A stretch of 8,184 nucleotides of DNA, taken from the NCBI GenBank assembly GCA_017848155.1, contig JAGAKC010000383.1, forward strand, positions 1 through 8,184, written 5' to 3'. The DNA comes from Oscillospiraceae bacterium (GTDB lineage Bacteria; Bacillota; Clostridia; Oscillospirales; Ruminococcaceae). Each line of letters starts with the position of its first letter. The first letter of the stretch is position 1. Shown piece by piece: positions 6,477 to 8,184 of the stretch. Made by a program: the position numbers and the translations under genes. The notes below the pieces were generated by a model. It did not search any database and was not told where the DNA came from. It saw only the letters and a list, made by a program, of their open reading frames with translations.

Positions 6477-6824
6477 TTACATAAAGCCGGGGAAGGACAC
6501 GCCGCCTGTAACCTTTTCCATCTCTGCTGCGCCGTAGTCGTCAACTTCCTTGAGTATTTCGTTTACGCCGCTGATGATGAGGTCCTGAAGCATCTCGATG
6601 TCATCGGGGTCAACGACCTCGGGCTTCAGTGTAACAGACTTCAGCTGCTTGTCGCCTGTCATTACCAGCTCAAGAGCGCCTCCGCCCACCTGCTTTGTAA
6701 ATTCCTTTACTGCCAGCTCGTCCTGTACCTTAGCCATGTCCTCCTGCATCTTCTGTGCCTTCTTTACCATGGCGTTCATGTTGGGAGCGGGATTCTGATA
6801 TTCCTTGGGTAATCTTGCCTTCAT
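6477..6824 (-). CDS. ybaB: YbaB/EbfC-family nucleoid-associated protein
   Basis: YbaB/EbfC proteins are small dimeric DNA-binding proteins of the nucleoid, usually encoded between dnaX and recR. The 115-residue product is of normal length. The N-terminal helix MNAMVKKAQKMQEDMAKVQ (from about residue 16) is the typical MxxxMKQAQKMQ opening, followed by the beta-sheet core (VGGGALELVMTGDKQLKSV, about 46-64), the VVDPDDIEMLQDLI segment and a glycine- and proline-containing tail ending in GFM. The start at 6824, giving the N-terminal MKARLPKEYQNPAPN extension common in clostridial members, is supported by AAGGA upstream. It lies 16 bp after dnaX, so the two are co-transcribed. An intrinsic terminator follows. 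Identification is firm; its exact role is not well defined even in model organisms. Confidence 0.95.
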   Translation of the reverse strand: MKARLPKEYQNPAPNMNAMVKKAQKMQEDMAKVQDELAVKEFTKQVGGGALELVMTGDKQLKSVTLKPEVVDPDDIEMLQDLIISGVNEILKEVDDYGAAEMEKVTGGVSFPGFM

Positions 6825-6840
6825 GTCGGTATAATTCCTT

Positions 6841-8184
6841 TCACGTTTTGATTTCAGTTTCTATTCCCAGCTGTCTTGCTTTGTCAAGCAGCTGTTTTAC
6901 AGCAGGGTGTTCTTCCTCTGCTGCTTGTTCCTTTGTTTCGTCCACGACTATCGCACGGACATTTTTGCCGATTATCTTTGAAAGCTCGCTTTCAAGCTCC
7001 TGATAGCCGTGCTCCTTGACCTGACTCTGGAGCATCAGATTGTCGGAGTGTATCTCCAGCACGCCGTCCCCATTAACGACAGCCGTGGAGTCAGCAAGCA
7101 TAAAGCTTAACATTCCCGGCACAAGCTCCACGCAGGAGCTCCAGAATTCGGGGGTGATATCGGGCAGCTTTGCAGGCTTTGCTATAAGCGTTTCCGTCTG
7201 CTCTTCCTGTACAGGCTGTACAAGTCGTGCGGTTTGTGCAGGTGGCGCAGGCTCTGCTGCCTTTTCGGGCATTGCTTCCTGTGCGGCAGGCTGCTCTGAC
7301 GGAAGTGCAGGCATCACCTTTTCCTGTATCGGTGCAGTATCGAACTCTCGCTGGGGAATGAACTCCTCCGGCGGCATTTCGGGCAGCGGTACATCCAGAT
7401 CAACGGGTGCAGCAGGCGCACTGTTCAGCTCGGGCGGCGGTGCAGCTTCCGCTGTGACCGTCTGTACGGTCTGCTCAGGCTGTTCTGCGGGTGGCGTCTG
7501 CTTCGGCTGTTCTGTTGGTGCAGGCTTCTGAGGCTCGGGAGCTTCGGAAGTGTTCTGCTCTGCTATCCTTGTCATTTCCTCGCTGAGCGCCTTTGTCCTG
7601 TTTACTATAGCGGCAACAGCAGGCGACAGCTTCTCGTCGGGCACAGGTGCGATGTCCTGACCCATCGGTGCGCTTACAGGCTTTTTCTCCTGCTTTATCG
7701 GTATGGTGCGTGGCTCCTCTGATGCGAGGGCGCTTCCCATGCACATCTTTATCAGCGTCATTTCCGCCGCAGTCTTGCGGTGACGTGTCCTGCCAATGCT
7801 GTCTGCGCATTTCTGCAAAAGCTCAAGACAGCGCAGTATATCGGAAAGGCTGTACATTGATGACAGTCTTTCAAGCTCGGGATACTCGTCGGGCATCGCC
7901 GACAGAAGCTCCTTGTCCTCGGGCACGGTCTTGTACAGCATCAGGTCACGGTAGTGAAGGCTCAGCTCGTCCACGAGCCTTGAAAGGTCCTTCGACCCGT
8001 TGTGCAGCTCCTGCAGCAGCTTAAGACAGCCTGAGATGTCCTTCTGGGCTATCATCTCTGCAAAAGCGAAAAGATGTCTGTTGTCTGCAACACCTGCGCA
8101 GCTTCTTACCACATCGCAGGTCACGGCGCTGCCCGATGTGATGCAGCGGTCAAGCACCGAAAGTGCATCTCTCATTCCGCCGTC
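6841..8184 (-). CDS. dnaX: DNA polymerase III subunit gamma/tau, N-terminal part outside window
   Basis: DnaX is the ATPase core of the clamp loader that places the sliding clamp on primed DNA; the tau form also binds the replicative polymerase. Only the last 447 residues are visible. The frame stays open to the right edge and begins in DGGMRDALSVLDRCI, a segment just after the AAA+ domain, so the Walker motifs and zinc site lie beyond the edge. Next come the helical collar domain III (to about residue 155), a long disordered linker rich in P, E, Q and A (about 155-340, with PEQ-type repeats), and a C-terminal domain starting DITPEFWSSCVELVP that matches the tau C-terminus of Firmicutes. The ATG at 8175 is internal, not the start. 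No classic A-AAA-AAG frameshift site is seen, so only full-length tau is expected. It leads the ybaB-comEC-recR series. Confidence 0.96.
   Translation of the reverse strand, partial: DGGMRDALSVLDRCITSGSAVTCDVVRSCAGVADNRHLFAFAEMIAQKDISGCLKLLQELHNGSKDLSRLVDELSLHYRDLMLYKTVPEDKELLSAMPDEYPELERLSSMYSLSDILRCLELLQKCADSIGRTRHRKTAAEMTLIKMCMGSALASEEPRTIPIKQEKKPVSAPMGQDIAPVPDEKLSPAVAAIVNRTKALSEEMTRIAEQNTSEAPEPQKPAPTEQPKQTPPAEQPEQTVQTVTAEAAPPPELNSAPAAPVDLDVPLPEMPPEEFIPQREFDTAPIQEKVMPALPSEQPAAQEAMPEKAAEPAPPAQTARLVQPVQEEQTETLIAKPAKLPDITPEFWSSCVELVPGMLSFMLADSTAVVNGDGVLEIHSDNLMLQSQVKEHGYQELESELSKIIGKNVRAIVVDETKEQAAEEEHPAVKQLLDKARQLGIETEIKT

Noticed and set aside
7040..7531. Plus-strand Ser/Cys/Gly-rich frame of 163 codons
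   Set aside because: Shadow of the repetitive Pro/Glu/Gln linker of dnaX on the other strand; low complexity and no upstream signals.
7681..7689. Possible programmed frameshift site in dnaX (GAG-AAA-AAG on the minus strand)
   Set aside because: The heptamer is G-AAA-AAG rather than the efficient A-AAA-AAG, and I could not identify a stimulating stem-loop or upstream Shine-Dalgarno element. No gamma product is proposed.

Overview
The window looks like chromosomal DNA of a low-to-mid G+C Firmicute, most likely a ruminococcal clostridium (Oscillospiraceae, Ruminococcus-like). The basis is indirect: an RNase Y gene, a dnaX-ybaB-recR core, strong AGGAGG-type ribosome sites, sigma-A promoters of TTGACA/TATAAT type, and the protein style (for example a YbaB starting MKARLP). 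No rRNA or other firm taxonomic marker is present.

Layout. Bases 1-514 hold no gene. They form a divergent control region: a leftward promoter and ribosome site for a gene just outside the left edge, a cluster of TTACA half-sites, and a rightward promoter followed by a leader of about 280 nt for rny. rny (515-2116, +) encodes ribonuclease Y. Bases 2117-2441 are a gene-free convergent region packed with hairpins: a 233-bp element with 16-bp terminal inverted repeats and six internal stem-loops, the last a good intrinsic terminator for rny, then a separate hairpin facing the opposite operon.

Everything from 2442 to the right edge lies on the minus strand. In transcription order it is dnaX (5' end cut off by the right edge), ybaB/ebfC, an intrinsic terminator, comEC, recR, bioY and a calcineurin-like metallophosphoesterase. 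Apart from the 71-bp gap holding the terminator, the genes are 1-16 bp apart or overlap (bioY starts inside recR), so they look like one operon with an internal stop point.

How the genes fit together. DnaX (clamp loader), YbaB (nucleoid protein) and RecR (recombination mediator) are a classic co-conserved DNA replication and repair group. comEC, a DNA uptake channel, sits between ybaB and recR and would add imported single strands as a substrate for recombination; that link is inference. BioY (biotin uptake) and the phosphoesterase appear to be tail-end passengers. RNase Y belongs to a separate convergent unit. The main oddities are the hairpin element after rny, the half-site array upstream of rny, the terminator almost touching the comEC start, and a ComEC C-terminal domain that has lost its metal-binding motif. 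I see no clearly new multi-gene system here.
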